Assembly: GCA_016716385.1 (NCBI GenBank)
Contig: JADJWL010000003.1
Span: 310,001 to 374,000 of the forward strand
Direction of reading: 5' to 3'
DNA from: Bryobacterales bacterium
GTDB lineage: Bacteria > Acidobacteriota > Terriglobia > Bryobacterales > Bryobacteraceae
DNA: 64,000 nt
Shown piece after piece: positions 50,520 through 59,295 of the stretch. Under the pieces are notes generated by a model that was not told where the DNA came from, made no database searches, and worked only from the letters and a program-made list of their open reading frames with translations. The position numbers were made by a program, and so were the translations under genes. Numbering within the stretch: the stretch's first letter is position 1; each line of letters begins with the position of its first letter.

Positions 50520-52877
50520 TCACTCCTTCGTTTTGAGGACCGCCACCAGATCCAGGTGATCCAGTTTGCGCCGGACCAACAGCGCGGAGAAAAATGCGGC
50601 GACACACACGACGGTCGCGGAGAACGAATAGGTCCAGGGCGAGATGACCAGGGGCACACGGTACAGATCCGTCTGGAGACCTTCGATCATCAACTGGCTC
50701 AGGCCTGCGCCGATTGCACAGCCAAGCGGCAGGGAAACCACCGTGAGCAGAGCCAGCTCGCCAAGCAGGATGTAAGAGATCTCGCCGCGGGTCAAACCCA
50801 GGACGCGCAAGCTGGCCAATTCCCGGGCGCGCTCCGACAGTGAAATCCGCGCCGAGTTGTAGACAATGCCGACCGCGATCGTCCCGGCCATCAGCGTGTT
50901 CACAAGAGCGAAGACCAGGACCTGCCGGGCCATAATTTCATAGAAGTCGCGCAGCGACTTCATGCGCACGGACGCGCCGGCGACTCGCGGAATCCGCTTC
51001 AATTCGGCGAAGAGACCTAATTGGCGATCCTCATCGGCCGCCATATGGGCGCCGGAGATGGCCCGCCCTTCACGCATCATGCGGTTCAGCGCGGGCAACT
51101 GCATGTAGGCGGAAACACCCACCCACTCAGACACGACCCCCGCGACCGGAACCTGGCGCACCGGGCGGTTGCCTTCGAGGACTTCCACCGTCAGCATGTC
51201 ACCGGGATGGATTCCCAACAGACCGGCGAGGTGATCGGTCAGGATGACGCCCTCCGTAGGCAGGTCAATCGGGCGAAGTTCCGCATCGAGGAGCCGGCGC
51301 AGCCGCCCGCCGGGCATCATGCCCTGGACCGCCGTCCGGTAGGTCCGGTGCTCGAAGCGGAGACGGGCCGGCACGGAACGGTACGGCTCGACGTGCTGAA
51401 CGCCATCCATCGAAGCCAGCGAGTAGAGCGCGTGCGCCGAGGTCGCGTCGACCAGGGTGACGCTGAGATCCTCCAGTTGTGACACGCGGAATTGGACGTC
51501 GATCATGAAGTCGAACGAATCGCGGAAGAATCCGCCAAGCACCAGGATCGCGCAGGCGAACGAGATGCCCACGACCGACAACAGGCTTTTCACCGGACGC
51601 CGCTCGATATTGCGGATGATCATGCGGGTCGGCTGCGCCAGCCGGCGGCCGAGACCGAGCAGTTCGATGACGCTGCGGCGGTACTTCGGCGGCTTGGCTG
51701 GCTGCATCGCTTCGGCGGGAGGGAGGGCGGCGGCTCGCGCCACCGAGAACACCGTGCCGGCGACCGCGGCGGCCGCGCTGATGACCACGGCGATCACACC
51801 AACCTCGGGGCGCAGGTGGTAAATCAGTCGTGGGAACCGGTAGAACTCCACGTACATCGCGCTCAGCCCCTGGCCCAGCCACATGCCGAGGGCAATCCCC
51901 AGCGCTGACCCCGCAACGACCACCACCACGATCATCTTGATGTAGTGCAGAACGACGGCGGCATTCGAGTAGCCGAATGCCTTCAGAATGGCGACCTGTT
52001 CACGCTGCGTCGCCACCAACCGCCCCACGACCACGTTGAGCAGGAACGCGGCCACCCCAAGGAAAATCAGCGGAAACATGGTGGCCATGTTTTCGAGCTG
52101 CTTGAATTCCTCCGCGAGGAACCGGTGCGAGATCTGGTCTTCGCGGCTGAACGCGCCGAGGCCGCCGTAGCGGGCGAGCAGATCGTCCAGGTTGGCAATC
52201 ACGTCGTCGGCGCGGGCGTCCGCCGCCAGGGTCAGGGAGAGACTGTTGAATGCCCCATCCACGTCGTACGCGGTCGCCAGCGGCTTGCGCGGCATCCAAA
52301 GAATGCCGAAACTCTTGAAGTCTGGAATTTGCGCGCCGGGGGCAAGCTGATAAATGAACTCGGGCGATAGGGCGATCCCCACGACGCGCAGCCGCCGCCA
52401 GCGGCCGTTGATGATCGCCGCCAGCGAATCGCCGGGTTGAAAGCCATGGGCGATGGCGAAGGCCTCGTGCAGCAGGACTTCGTTGTCCCGCGTGGGATCG
52501 GGCTCGCGCCCGCGCCGGAGGTAGAGCCGGTTCAGCCGCTCGGGCATGGACACGATCTGTCCCGAGACGGGATACTCGTAGTCCGGCAGATCGAGCGTCG
52601 CCGCGGCCATCACGCGCGTTTCCAGCCGGTCTACGCCGGGGATCTCCGCGATCCGCAGGGCTACGCTTTCCGGCGCGCGTTTCAATTGCGCAAAGACGTC
52701 GGCAAACGCAAAGCCGCGGTAGAAATCGGCCTGACTGACCTTGAGCGTGTCCAGCGTGCTGACGGACATGGCGAAGGTGGCCACGCCGCTGGCGAGCACG
52801 AGCGCGATCGCCCCGGCCTGACCCTTCATACCCCAGAGATCGCGCAATCCCTTCCTGTCGAGACTAGAGAAAGCCAT
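50520..52877 (-). CDS. ABC exporter permease with two FtsX domains
   Basis: A 785-residue MacB/FtsX-family permease. An N-terminal helix (GAIALVLASGVATFAMSVST) is followed by an extracytoplasmic domain, a first FtsX block (MATMFPLIFLGVAAFLLNVV, AILKAFGYSNAAVVLHYIKM) and a second (LVFALVNTLMAGTIAVGIVY, ELASLRVLGLTRGEISYILL). It lies 3 bases after the ATPase gene and 3 bases before the adaptor gene. The likely role is export of a lipid, peptide or small molecule; the substrate is unknown. Confidence 0.85.
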   Translation of the reverse strand: MAFSSLDRKGLRDLWGMKGQAGAIALVLASGVATFAMSVSTLDTLKVSQADFYRGFAFADVFAQLKRAPESVALRIAEIPGVDRLETRVMAAATLDLPDYEYPVSGQIVSMPERLNRLYLRRGREPDPTRDNEVLLHEAFAIAHGFQPGDSLAAIINGRWRRLRVVGIALSPEFIYQLAPGAQIPDFKSFGILWMPRKPLATAYDVDGAFNSLSLTLAADARADDVIANLDDLLARYGGLGAFSREDQISHRFLAEEFKQLENMATMFPLIFLGVAAFLLNVVVGRLVATQREQVAILKAFGYSNAAVVLHYIKMIVVVVVAGSALGIALGMWLGQGLSAMYVEFYRFPRLIYHLRPEVGVIAVVISAAAAVAGTVFSVARAAALPPAEAMQPAKPPKYRRSVIELLGLGRRLAQPTRMIIRNIERRPVKSLLSVVGISFACAILVLGGFFRDSFDFMIDVQFRVSQLEDLSVTLVDATSAHALYSLASMDGVQHVEPYRSVPARLRFEHRTYRTAVQGMMPGGRLRRLLDAELRPIDLPTEGVILTDHLAGLLGIHPGDMLTVEVLEGNRPVRQVPVAGVVSEWVGVSAYMQLPALNRMMREGRAISGAHMAADEDRQLGLFAELKRIPRVAGASVRMKSLRDFYEIMARQVLVFALVNTLMAGTIAVGIVYNSARISLSERARELASLRVLGLTRGEISYILLGELALLTVVSLPLGCAIGAGLSQLMIEGLQTDLYRVPLVISPWTYSFSATVVCVAAFFSALLVRRKLDHLDLVAVLKTKE

Positions 52878-52880
52878 GGC

Positions 52881-53597
52881 TTACCAATGCAGTTCGCGGG
52901 GCCGCTTCTTGCTCGAATTCCGCTCCGTGCTCACGATGTGGCCGTCGCTCAAGTGCACGACGCGGTCCGCCATCATCGCGATGTCGGAGTTGTGGGTGAT
53001 GACGGCGGTTGTTGTGCCGAGTTCGCGGTTGATCTTGTCCAGAGCTTCGAGCACCAGGATTCCGGTTTCCGAATCCAGCGCGCCGGTGGGCTCGTCGCAC
53101 AACAGGACCGCCGGATTCTTGGCGACCGCCCGCGCGATCGCCACGCGCTGCTGCTGGCCTCCGGACAACTGCGAGGGAAAGTGGTCGAGGCGGTCGCTCA
53201 ATCCCACCAATGCGAGCGCTTCCTCCGGTTTCATGGGCGCGCGGGCGATTTCGGTGACCACGGCGACATTCTCGCGCGCCGTCAGGCTCGGAATGAGATT
53301 GTAGAACTGAAACACGAAGCCGACGTAGTGCCTGCGGTACTCGGTCAGTTCGCGCTCGGTCGCCTGGCTCAGGTCGCGGTCGAGATAGCGTACCGTTCCG
53401 CGGGTAGCGCGGTCCAAGCCGCCCAGAATGTTGAGGAGCGTGGACTTTCCGCTGCCGGAGGGGCCGAGCAGGACGGTGAACTCGCTGGCGAACAGGTCGA
53501 GGTCGACGCCACGCAGCGCCTGTACCTGAACCTCGCCCATGTCATAGATCTTCTCGAGAGCCCGCGCCGAGAAGACCGCGGTCTGTTCCTGAGTCAT
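52881..53597 (-). CDS. ABC exporter ATPase (LolD/MacB type)
   Basis: A 238-residue nucleotide-binding subunit. Walker A LLGPSGSGKSTLLNILGG, Q-loop VFQFYNLIPSL, signature LSGGQQQRVAIARA, Walker B AVLLCDEPTGALDS and switch His ITHNSDI are complete. ATG 53597 is preferred to the TTG at 53612. First gene of the exporter-holB operon. Confidence 0.93.
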   Translation of the reverse strand: MTQEQTAVFSARALEKIYDMGEVQVQALRGVDLDLFASEFTVLLGPSGSGKSTLLNILGGLDRATRGTVRYLDRDLSQATERELTEYRRHYVGFVFQFYNLIPSLTARENVAVVTEIARAPMKPEEALALVGLSDRLDHFPSQLSGGQQQRVAIARAVAKNPAVLLCDEPTGALDSETGILVLEALDKINRELGTTTAVITHNSDIAMMADRVVHLSDGHIVSTERNSSKKRPRELHW

Positions 53598-53682
53598 CGC
53601 GGAGCCCGACAATCTCAGTGTAACGGCCTCGGCCGGGGAATCGCTATGCGAGAATGGGGAAACAGAGAAACGATTCTACTGC

Positions 53683-54282
53683 ATGGTTGTCGACGGCATT
53701 TATTATGCGCTGGCGCTTTCCGCGGGCGGCGCCCTGGTTTCCTATCTGGCATCTCCCGGGTTCGGTGTCCCCCTTTTCCTTCTTGCGTTGTTCTGCCTCT
53801 ATTTCTTTCGCGACCCGGACCGCGCGATTCCTGAGGGTCCGGTATGTGTGTCGCCGGCGGATGGAAAGGTGGTGGCCGTGCGCCGGGAGACGCCCGAACG
53901 GACGCGCATCAGCATCTTCCTGAACGTCTTCGACGTGCACGTGAACCGGGCGCCGATCGCCGGCGTCGTCAGCGATGTTCAGTACAGCAAGGGGAAGTTC
54001 CTGGTCGCGAGCCGCGAGGAAGCGTCTCTGGAAAACGAGATGAACACCGTTACCGTCGACGGCGACGGGACGCGCGTCGTGTTCAAACAGATCGCCGGAT
54101 TGATCGCGCGGCGCATCGTGTGCCACAAGCAACCGGGCGACAAAGTCGAGAAGGGCGAGCGCGTCGGCTTGATCAAGTTTGGCTCGCGCGTCGACGTGGA
54201 AGTGGGACCGGAGTGGGCGATTGCCGTGAGCGAGGGACAGCGGGTGTCAGCCGGTTCGACCGTCCTGGCGCGCCGCGGGTAG
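53683..54282 (+). CDS. psd: Phosphatidylserine decarboxylase proenzyme (short form)
   Basis: A 199-residue protein of the short PSD type. N-terminal hydrophobic segments anchor it (LALSAGGALVSYLASPGFGV). Conserved VSPADGKVVAV and FLNVFDVHVNRAPI (His) lead to the self-cleavage site IKFGSRVDV, where Gly167-Ser168 is cut to form the pyruvoyl group. It makes phosphatidylethanolamine. First of four genes in a tight envelope operon. Confidence 0.93.
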   Translation: MVVDGIYYALALSAGGALVSYLASPGFGVPLFLLALFCLYFFRDPDRAIPEGPVCVSPADGKVVAVRRETPERTRISIFLNVFDVHVNRAPIAGVVSDVQYSKGKFLVASREEASLENEMNTVTVDGDGTRVVFKQIAGLIARRIVCHKQPGDKVEKGERVGLIKFGSRVDVEVGPEWAIAVSEGQRVSAGSTVLARRG

Positions 54283-54295
54283 CGGGAGAGACACT

Positions 54296-55189
54296 ATGGC
54301 GAGGATGAGCTGGAGCGAGCGGCTGATCGATCCGAAGTCGGCCGACCGGCGTCCGCGCCGCGCCGCCTACGCCATCCCGACGCTGTTCACGGCAGGCAAC
54401 GTCTTTCTTGGCTTCATTTCGGTGATGCAGTCGTTTCAGGGGGCGATGCTTGCGGCCACCGGTGCAAGCGGCGCCGAGTATCACTTCGCGCTGGCCGCCA
54501 AGGCCATCGGTTTCGCCGTGTTCTTTGACGGCCTTGACGGACGGATCGCGCGGCTGACGAACACCGTCAGCGAATTCGGCCGCGAGATCGACTCGCTGGC
54601 CGACATCATCAGTTTCGGGATCGCTCCGGCGGTCCTGGCGTTTGCCTGGGGACTGTGGTTCCTGGATCCAGCGATGGATCCGGCGTTCCGCGAGCAGATC
54701 CTGCGCGCCGGGACGTTTATCGTCTTTCTGTTCCTGCTGTGCGGCGCGGCGCGACTGGCGCGGTTCAACGTCACCAAGAACCCGGTGCCGAAGAACCCCG
54801 GGCGCCCGGACCGGAAGTACTTCGTCGGCCTGCCCATTCCCGCAGCGGCAGGGATGGTCGCGGCCGTCGTGTACGCGGCCGGCAGCGAACCGGTCAGCGC
54901 GTGGCCATTAACCATCGGCTGGCTCGGTGTGCTGGCTCTGTTGTCGTTCCTGATGGTGAGCACGTGGCGGTATCACAGCTTCAAGGAACTGAACCTCAAG
55001 AGTCCGCACTCGCCTCTGATCGTGATCTTCGCCGGCAGCCTGATCTATCTCATCTGGAACTATTCGCAGCCGGTGCTGCTGCTGATGGCGACCCTCTACG
55101 TTTCGAGCGGGATCGTCATCCGGATCGGCGGCCTCCTCCGCCGGGCGGTGCGGCCCCGGCCCCCACACCCGGAGCACCAGGTTGGCTAG
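54296..55189 (+). CDS. pssA: CDP-diacylglycerol-serine O-phosphatidyltransferase
   Basis: A 297-residue membrane enzyme making phosphatidylserine, the substrate of Psd upstream. The CDP-alcohol phosphatidyltransferase motif D-x2-D-G-x2-A-R-x8-G-x3-D-x3-D is exact (DGLDGRIARL..FGREIDSLAD). Several transmembrane helices follow. GGGAGAG precedes ATG 54296. The stop overlaps the next gene by 8 bases. Confidence 0.93.
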   Translation: MARMSWSERLIDPKSADRRPRRAAYAIPTLFTAGNVFLGFISVMQSFQGAMLAATGASGAEYHFALAAKAIGFAVFFDGLDGRIARLTNTVSEFGREIDSLADIISFGIAPAVLAFAWGLWFLDPAMDPAFREQILRAGTFIVFLFLLCGAARLARFNVTKNPVPKNPGRPDRKYFVGLPIPAAAGMVAAVVYAAGSEPVSAWPLTIGWLGVLALLSFLMVSTWRYHSFKELNLKSPHSPLIVIFAGSLIYLIWNYSQPVLLLMATLYVSSGIVIRIGGLLRRAVRPRPPHPEHQVG

Positions 55190-56189
55190 GAATCTCAGGC
55201 TGGTCCACAGGAAGAAGCGCGCCCGTGCCGCGCTGGTGGGACACGACACTCTGCTGGGCAAAGAACTGCGCGAGGTTTGCTCCGAACTGGCGCTTCCGAT
55301 GGAACTCGTCACGCTCGCGGCGAGCGACGAAGACACCGGCAAGATCACGCAGATTGGCGATGAAGCGGCGATTCTCGGCCGGCTCGACGCGCAAACGCTT
55401 TCCGAGGCGCGGGTCGTCTTCCTCGCCGGTTCGCCTGAATCGACCCGGCGCGTGGTTTCGGTGAACACGGCGGCCAAGCTGATCGATCTGACATATGCGA
55501 CGGAGGGGATCGCCGGCGCGGTCCTGCGCGCCCCCGTTCTCGAGGATGCGCCGGGAGAAGGCAATGTGGCGATGATCGCCCACCCGGCGGCGGCGACGCT
55601 GGCCCTGGTGCTGCGGGAGTTGCACCGCCTGGCCGGCCTCAAGCACGCCGTGGCAAACGTCTTCGAACCGGTGAGCGAACGCGGCCGGGCAGCGATCGAC
55701 GAAATGCAGTCGCAGGTCCTGCAGATGCTGCAGTTCAAGAGCCCGCCCAAAGAGATCTTCGACGCCGAAGTGGCGTTCAACATCCTGCCCCGCTACGGCA
55801 AGGATTCCCCGTTCAAGCTGGAACACGCCGAGGCACGCATCGTCCGCCACCTGGAGGCGTTGCTGGCGCCTTCGGGCACGCCGGTTCCGTCGTTGTGCCT
55901 GATGCAGGCGCCGGTGTTCCACGGGCACTCGTTCTCGCTCTGGTTTCAGTTGGAGCGGGACCTGGAGGTCACCCGGATCGAAGAAGAAGTGACCGGGACA
56001 CACGTGCATGTGCGTCCCGCCGATGTGACGCCGCCCGACATGTTCAACGTGGCCACCCGCATGGATGTGACCGCCGGCGCCGTGCGCCGCGACCCGCGCG
56101 AGCCGCATGCGTACTGGATGTGGATCGTCACCGACAACCTGCGGATGCATGCCCAGAACGCCGTGTTGGTCGCGCGGGAGTCGCTCTAG
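55182..56189 (+). CDS. Aspartate-semialdehyde-dehydrogenase-like protein lacking the catalytic Cys
   Basis: A 335-residue protein with the ASD fold: N-terminal Rossmann part (ALVGHDTLLGKELREVC) and dimerisation domain (NVFEPVSERGRAAIDEMQ, APVFHGHSFSLWFQLERD). Where ASD has PNCST, this protein reads PAAAT (135-139), so the nucleophilic Cys is Ala137. E. coli Usg is a comparable ASD relative without the active Cys. The start is TTG 55182, with GGAG 7 bases before it, inside the end of pssA. It cannot be a normal ASD; a structural or regulatory role in the envelope operon is possible (inference). Confidence 0.82.
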   Translation: MARNLRLVHRKKRARAALVGHDTLLGKELREVCSELALPMELVTLAASDEDTGKITQIGDEAAILGRLDAQTLSEARVVFLAGSPESTRRVVSVNTAAKLIDLTYATEGIAGAVLRAPVLEDAPGEGNVAMIAHPAAATLALVLRELHRLAGLKHAVANVFEPVSERGRAAIDEMQSQVLQMLQFKSPPKEIFDAEVAFNILPRYGKDSPFKLEHAEARIVRHLEALLAPSGTPVPSLCLMQAPVFHGHSFSLWFQLERDLEVTRIEEEVTGTHVHVRPADVTPPDMFNVATRMDVTAGAVRRDPREPHAYWMWIVTDNLRMHAQNAVLVARESL

Positions 56190-56701
56190 TGGTCTTGCGG
56201 CTGGCGGCCGCGGCCGCCGTCCTTTCCGCCGCCTCCTGCGGATATCACATCTCCGGCCGGGCCGACGCGCTGCCCAAGGCGCTTCACACCATCGCGATTC
56301 CCGCCTTTGGCAATGTGACGACGCGCTACAAATTGGCTGAACGGCTGACCGCGGCCACGGTCCGCGAATTCATCACGCGGACCCGCTACCGGGTCGTTGC
56401 CGACCCGGGTGAGGCGGACGCCACGCTCACCGGCTCCCTGGTCAACTATTTCTCGTTCCCCACCGTCATTGACCAGAACACGGGCCGGTCGACCGGGGTG
56501 CAGGTTCTCGTCATCGTGCAGATCACGCTGACCGCCAACGACGGCACCGTCATCTACTCGCGTCCGAACTTTGAGGTCCGTGAGCGCTACGAGATCGCCA
56601 TCGATCCCGAGGCGTACTTCGACGAAAGCGAAGTCGCGATGGACCGCCTGAGCCGCGATGTGGCGCGCACCGTGGTTTCAGCAGTGCTCGAAAAATTCTG
56701 A
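56189..56701 (+). CDS. LptE-like LPS-assembly lipoprotein
   Basis: A 170-residue lipoprotein. Signal and lipobox: LAAAAAVLSAASC (Cys17), followed by GYHISG, the start of LptE-type proteins. The rest (IAIPAFGNVTTRYKLAERLT, DATLTGSLVNYFSF, SRPNFEVRERYEI) matches the LptE fold. LptE plugs LptD and helps insert lipopolysaccharide. The GTG at 56189 overlaps the previous stop by one base. Last gene of the psd-pssA operon. Confidence 0.78.
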   Translation: MVLRLAAAAAVLSAASCGYHISGRADALPKALHTIAIPAFGNVTTRYKLAERLTAATVREFITRTRYRVVADPGEADATLTGSLVNYFSFPTVIDQNTGRSTGVQVLVIVQITLTANDGTVIYSRPNFEVRERYEIAIDPEAYFDESEVAMDRLSRDVARTVVSAVLEKF

Positions 56702-57619
56702 TCACCGCCTGGGAACGAATGCCATCGCCCGCGTGGGACTGCCGCTCTGGTCCGCCACTTTGATCGGCAGCGCGACGTAGAACGCGCCGCGCGGAGGCAA
56801 GGCTCCGAGGCCGATCAGCATTTCTTCCCAGGACATGCCGAGTTCGAGTCCCGCCAGGTGGACCGCCTGCCCGCCTTCGCTCGGTCCCATGCTCGGGCCA
56901 TCGGTGCCAAGATGCCAGACTCCCTTCTTCCGCAGGTAGGGCATGACTTCCGGAGCCGGCGCCGGCCAACCGGGCTTCGACTTGAGAACGACCGGCTCGA
57001 AGGTCAGCCGCAATCCTTCGGGCATCGGTTTGTAGTAGCGGTCCGTGTAGCCCGAGTAGAAGAGCACGACGTCGCCCGGCTGGATCTCCCCATGTTCCTT
57101 CTCCCACGCCTGCACCATCGACAGCGGGATCACGGGGCTCTTCCCCGGCTCCGATTGATCGAGCAGTGACGTCACGTCGATCACCGCGGCGGGTCCGAGC
57201 ATGCGGTCCAGCGGGTATTTGTCGCCCGTGACCAGGCCCATCGGACCGGCGTGGGGCAGACCGCTGCCGGGGGGCGGTACGAAGTGCGCCGGAAAGTCTG
57301 TCTGCGTGCCGGTGTGTTCATCGATGACGTAGCGCTGGCTGTAGTACGGACCGTCGCTGGGCTTGGCGATTGTGCCATATTCGTTCTTCTGGGCGGAGAA
57401 CCAGTTGTTGGTCCAGCGCTGGAGCGGCGGGTTCGCACCCCAATGGGCAGGGAGTGTTTCGTGTACCAGTACCGTCAGGTCGACTACGTCGTGCCCGGTG
57501 AACAAGGCATTGGCGTCGAGCCGCGGCATCGCGGCGCTTCCCGGCGCGGGCTGGTTGGGGGCGCAGCTCCCGCAGACCAGCAGAGTGAAGGCGGTGACGA
57601 AGAGCAGGTGGCGCGGCAT
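56702..57619 (-). CDS. Cyclase-family (kynurenine-formamidase-like) lipoprotein with an altered metal site
   Basis: A 305-residue protein with a lipoprotein signal (LLVCGSC, Cys19). The cyclase family motif HxGTHxDxPxHF appears as HTGTQTDFPAHF, so the middle His is Gln. The later motif WHLGTDGPSMGPSEGG is normal. Family members include kynurenine formamidase and isatin hydrolase, which bind Mn or Zn through these His residues. TATGAT lies 8 bases before the ATG. The stop is immediately adjacent to the lptE-like stop (TGATCA). Confidence 0.75.
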   Translation of the reverse strand: MPRHLLFVTAFTLLVCGSCAPNQPAPGSAAMPRLDANALFTGHDVVDLTVLVHETLPAHWGANPPLQRWTNNWFSAQKNEYGTIAKPSDGPYYSQRYVIDEHTGTQTDFPAHFVPPPGSGLPHAGPMGLVTGDKYPLDRMLGPAAVIDVTSLLDQSEPGKSPVIPLSMVQAWEKEHGEIQPGDVVLFYSGYTDRYYKPMPEGLRLTFEPVVLKSKPGWPAPAPEVMPYLRKKGVWHLGTDGPSMGPSEGGQAVHLAGLELGMSWEEMLIGLGALPPRGAFYVALPIKVADQSGSPTRAMAFVPRR

Positions 57620-57661
57620 GGTTGAGGATCATATCAGAGGCGGAAGGCGGGCTGCGCGCCA

Positions 57662-59245
57662 TTGACCGGGGTCGGGAGACTCTGGGCCGGCGCGCAGTTC
57701 TTCGCGCGTTTGCCCGCATATTTGCGGCGGCCCGTCAGTTTCGAAGCCGCGAAAGAAGCGCTGCGGCAACGGCTGGCATTGCGGCGCCAGCGGTTCCTCG
57801 ACAGGTTCCGCCTCGATGTCTTCGGCCAACCGGACAGCCCCTACCATGCGCTGTTGCGGCATGCCGGCTGCGAGTGGGGCGACGTGGCCGCGCTCGTCGA
57901 GCGCGAGGGCGTCGAAGCCACATTGCAGGCGCTGTTTCGTGCCGGCGTGTACCTGACGATCGACGAGTTCAAAGGCCGGAGGCCCGCCCGCCGGGGATCG
58001 CTCGAGATCGCGATCCAGCCGGAAATGTTGCGGGCGCCGCGCGCTTCCTACCATCTCCCGGCGGCCAGCGGAGGAACCCGCAGTTCCGGCACGCCGGTTC
58101 TGATCGACCTCGAGTTCATTCGAACCTGCGCCGCCAACTGCGCCGTCTGCCTCGACGCATGGGGTGGGCGCGACTGGGTAAAAGGCGACTGGGAGTCGCC
58201 CGGCGCCGGAGCCCGGTTTCGCGTCGTGAAGTTCGCCGGTTTCGGCGCCCTCCCGCGCGCGGCGTTTTCCTTCTTCGACACGGCGACGCTGCCCGCCTAT
58301 TTTCGTTGGAATCTGAAGGGCCTGCATTGGGCCAGCCGGCTGGGCGGGCGGCCGCTGCCCCGCACCGTATGTGTGCCGCATTCGAATCCGGCGCCGTTGC
58401 TCGAATGGCTCGTGCAGGTGCTCCGCGGCGGGGAAACGCCGTGCATCTTCACGTTCTCTGGTGCGGCCGTCACGGCCTGCCTGGCAGCGCGGGAACGGGG
58501 ATACGACATTGCCGGCTCTGTCTTCCTGATCAGCGGCGAACCGGTGACGGCGGCGCGGATTCGGACGATCGCGTCCGCCGGCTGCCGCGCGATCCCGCGC
58601 TACGGGACGGTCGAGGTGGGCGCTATCGGGTACGGCTGCCGCGCCGGCCGGCATCCGGATGAGGTGCATTTCCTCGAAGACATGCATGCGCTGATCCACG
58701 CCGGAGAGGAGGGCGCTCAAGCGGGTCTGCCGCCGAAGGCGTTGCTGATGACCTCCATCCATCCACAGTCGCCCTTCGTCATGATCAACCTCTCCATGGG
58801 CGACCAGGCGGAGATGGGCGCGCGGGCGTGTGGCTGTCCGCTCGACGGCGCCGGCTGGCGGACCCACCTGTGGGATATCCGCAGCTTCGAGAAACTGACG
58901 GCCGCCGGCGTCACGTTCTTGGGCAGCGAAGTGATTGCGGTCCTTGAAGAGGCGCTGCCGGCACGGTTCGGCGGCGGTCCGACGGACTACCAGTTAGTGG
59001 AAAGCGAAACAGAAACGGGTCTGCCCGTGCTGCGGTTGCGCGCCCACCCGCGGTTGGGCGACCTGCCCGCCCGCGAAGTGGTGGACACGTTTGCCGAAGT
59101 ACTCGGCCGCAGCTCTCAATCTAAGGCGATGATGGTGCGGCGCTGGCTCGACGCTGGAACCCTGCAGTTCGAGCGGGCCGTTCCCGCCGCGACCAGAGCC
59201 GGCAAGATCCAGTTCCTGCACGTCGAGAAACGCCCGGCCGGCTGA
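57662..59245 (+). CDS. LuxE/PaaK-like adenylate-forming protein of unknown substrate
   Basis: A 527-residue protein. SSGTPVLIDLEF resembles the SGTTG phosphate-binding loop in degraded form. RYGTVEVGAIGYGC resembles the YGxxE motif of ANL enzymes. The C-terminal block GWRTHLWDIRSFEKLTAAGV resembles acyl-protein synthetase (LuxE) and phenylacetate-CoA-ligase-like proteins. Cys residues (CAANCAVC, ACGC) are unusual. Only a TTG at 57662 offers a start, with no clear Shine-Dalgarno. The assignment is by loose motif resemblance. Confidence 0.5.
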   Translation: MTGVGRLWAGAQFFARLPAYLRRPVSFEAAKEALRQRLALRRQRFLDRFRLDVFGQPDSPYHALLRHAGCEWGDVAALVEREGVEATLQALFRAGVYLTIDEFKGRRPARRGSLEIAIQPEMLRAPRASYHLPAASGGTRSSGTPVLIDLEFIRTCAANCAVCLDAWGGRDWVKGDWESPGAGARFRVVKFAGFGALPRAAFSFFDTATLPAYFRWNLKGLHWASRLGGRPLPRTVCVPHSNPAPLLEWLVQVLRGGETPCIFTFSGAAVTACLAARERGYDIAGSVFLISGEPVTAARIRTIASAGCRAIPRYGTVEVGAIGYGCRAGRHPDEVHFLEDMHALIHAGEEGAQAGLPPKALLMTSIHPQSPFVMINLSMGDQAEMGARACGCPLDGAGWRTHLWDIRSFEKLTAAGVTFLGSEVIAVLEEALPARFGGGPTDYQLVESETETGLPVLRLRAHPRLGDLPAREVVDTFAEVLGRSSQSKAMMVRRWLDAGTLQFERAVPAATRAGKIQFLHVEKRPAG

Positions 59246-59295
59246 GACGATGTGGGGCCTGGCAGCCTCAGTCGCCATGGCGTGATGGCGCCACT

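Noticed and set aside
59246..59295. GCCATGGC/GGCGCC palindromes between converging genes as a terminator
   Set aside because: Short palindromes without a stable long stem or T run.
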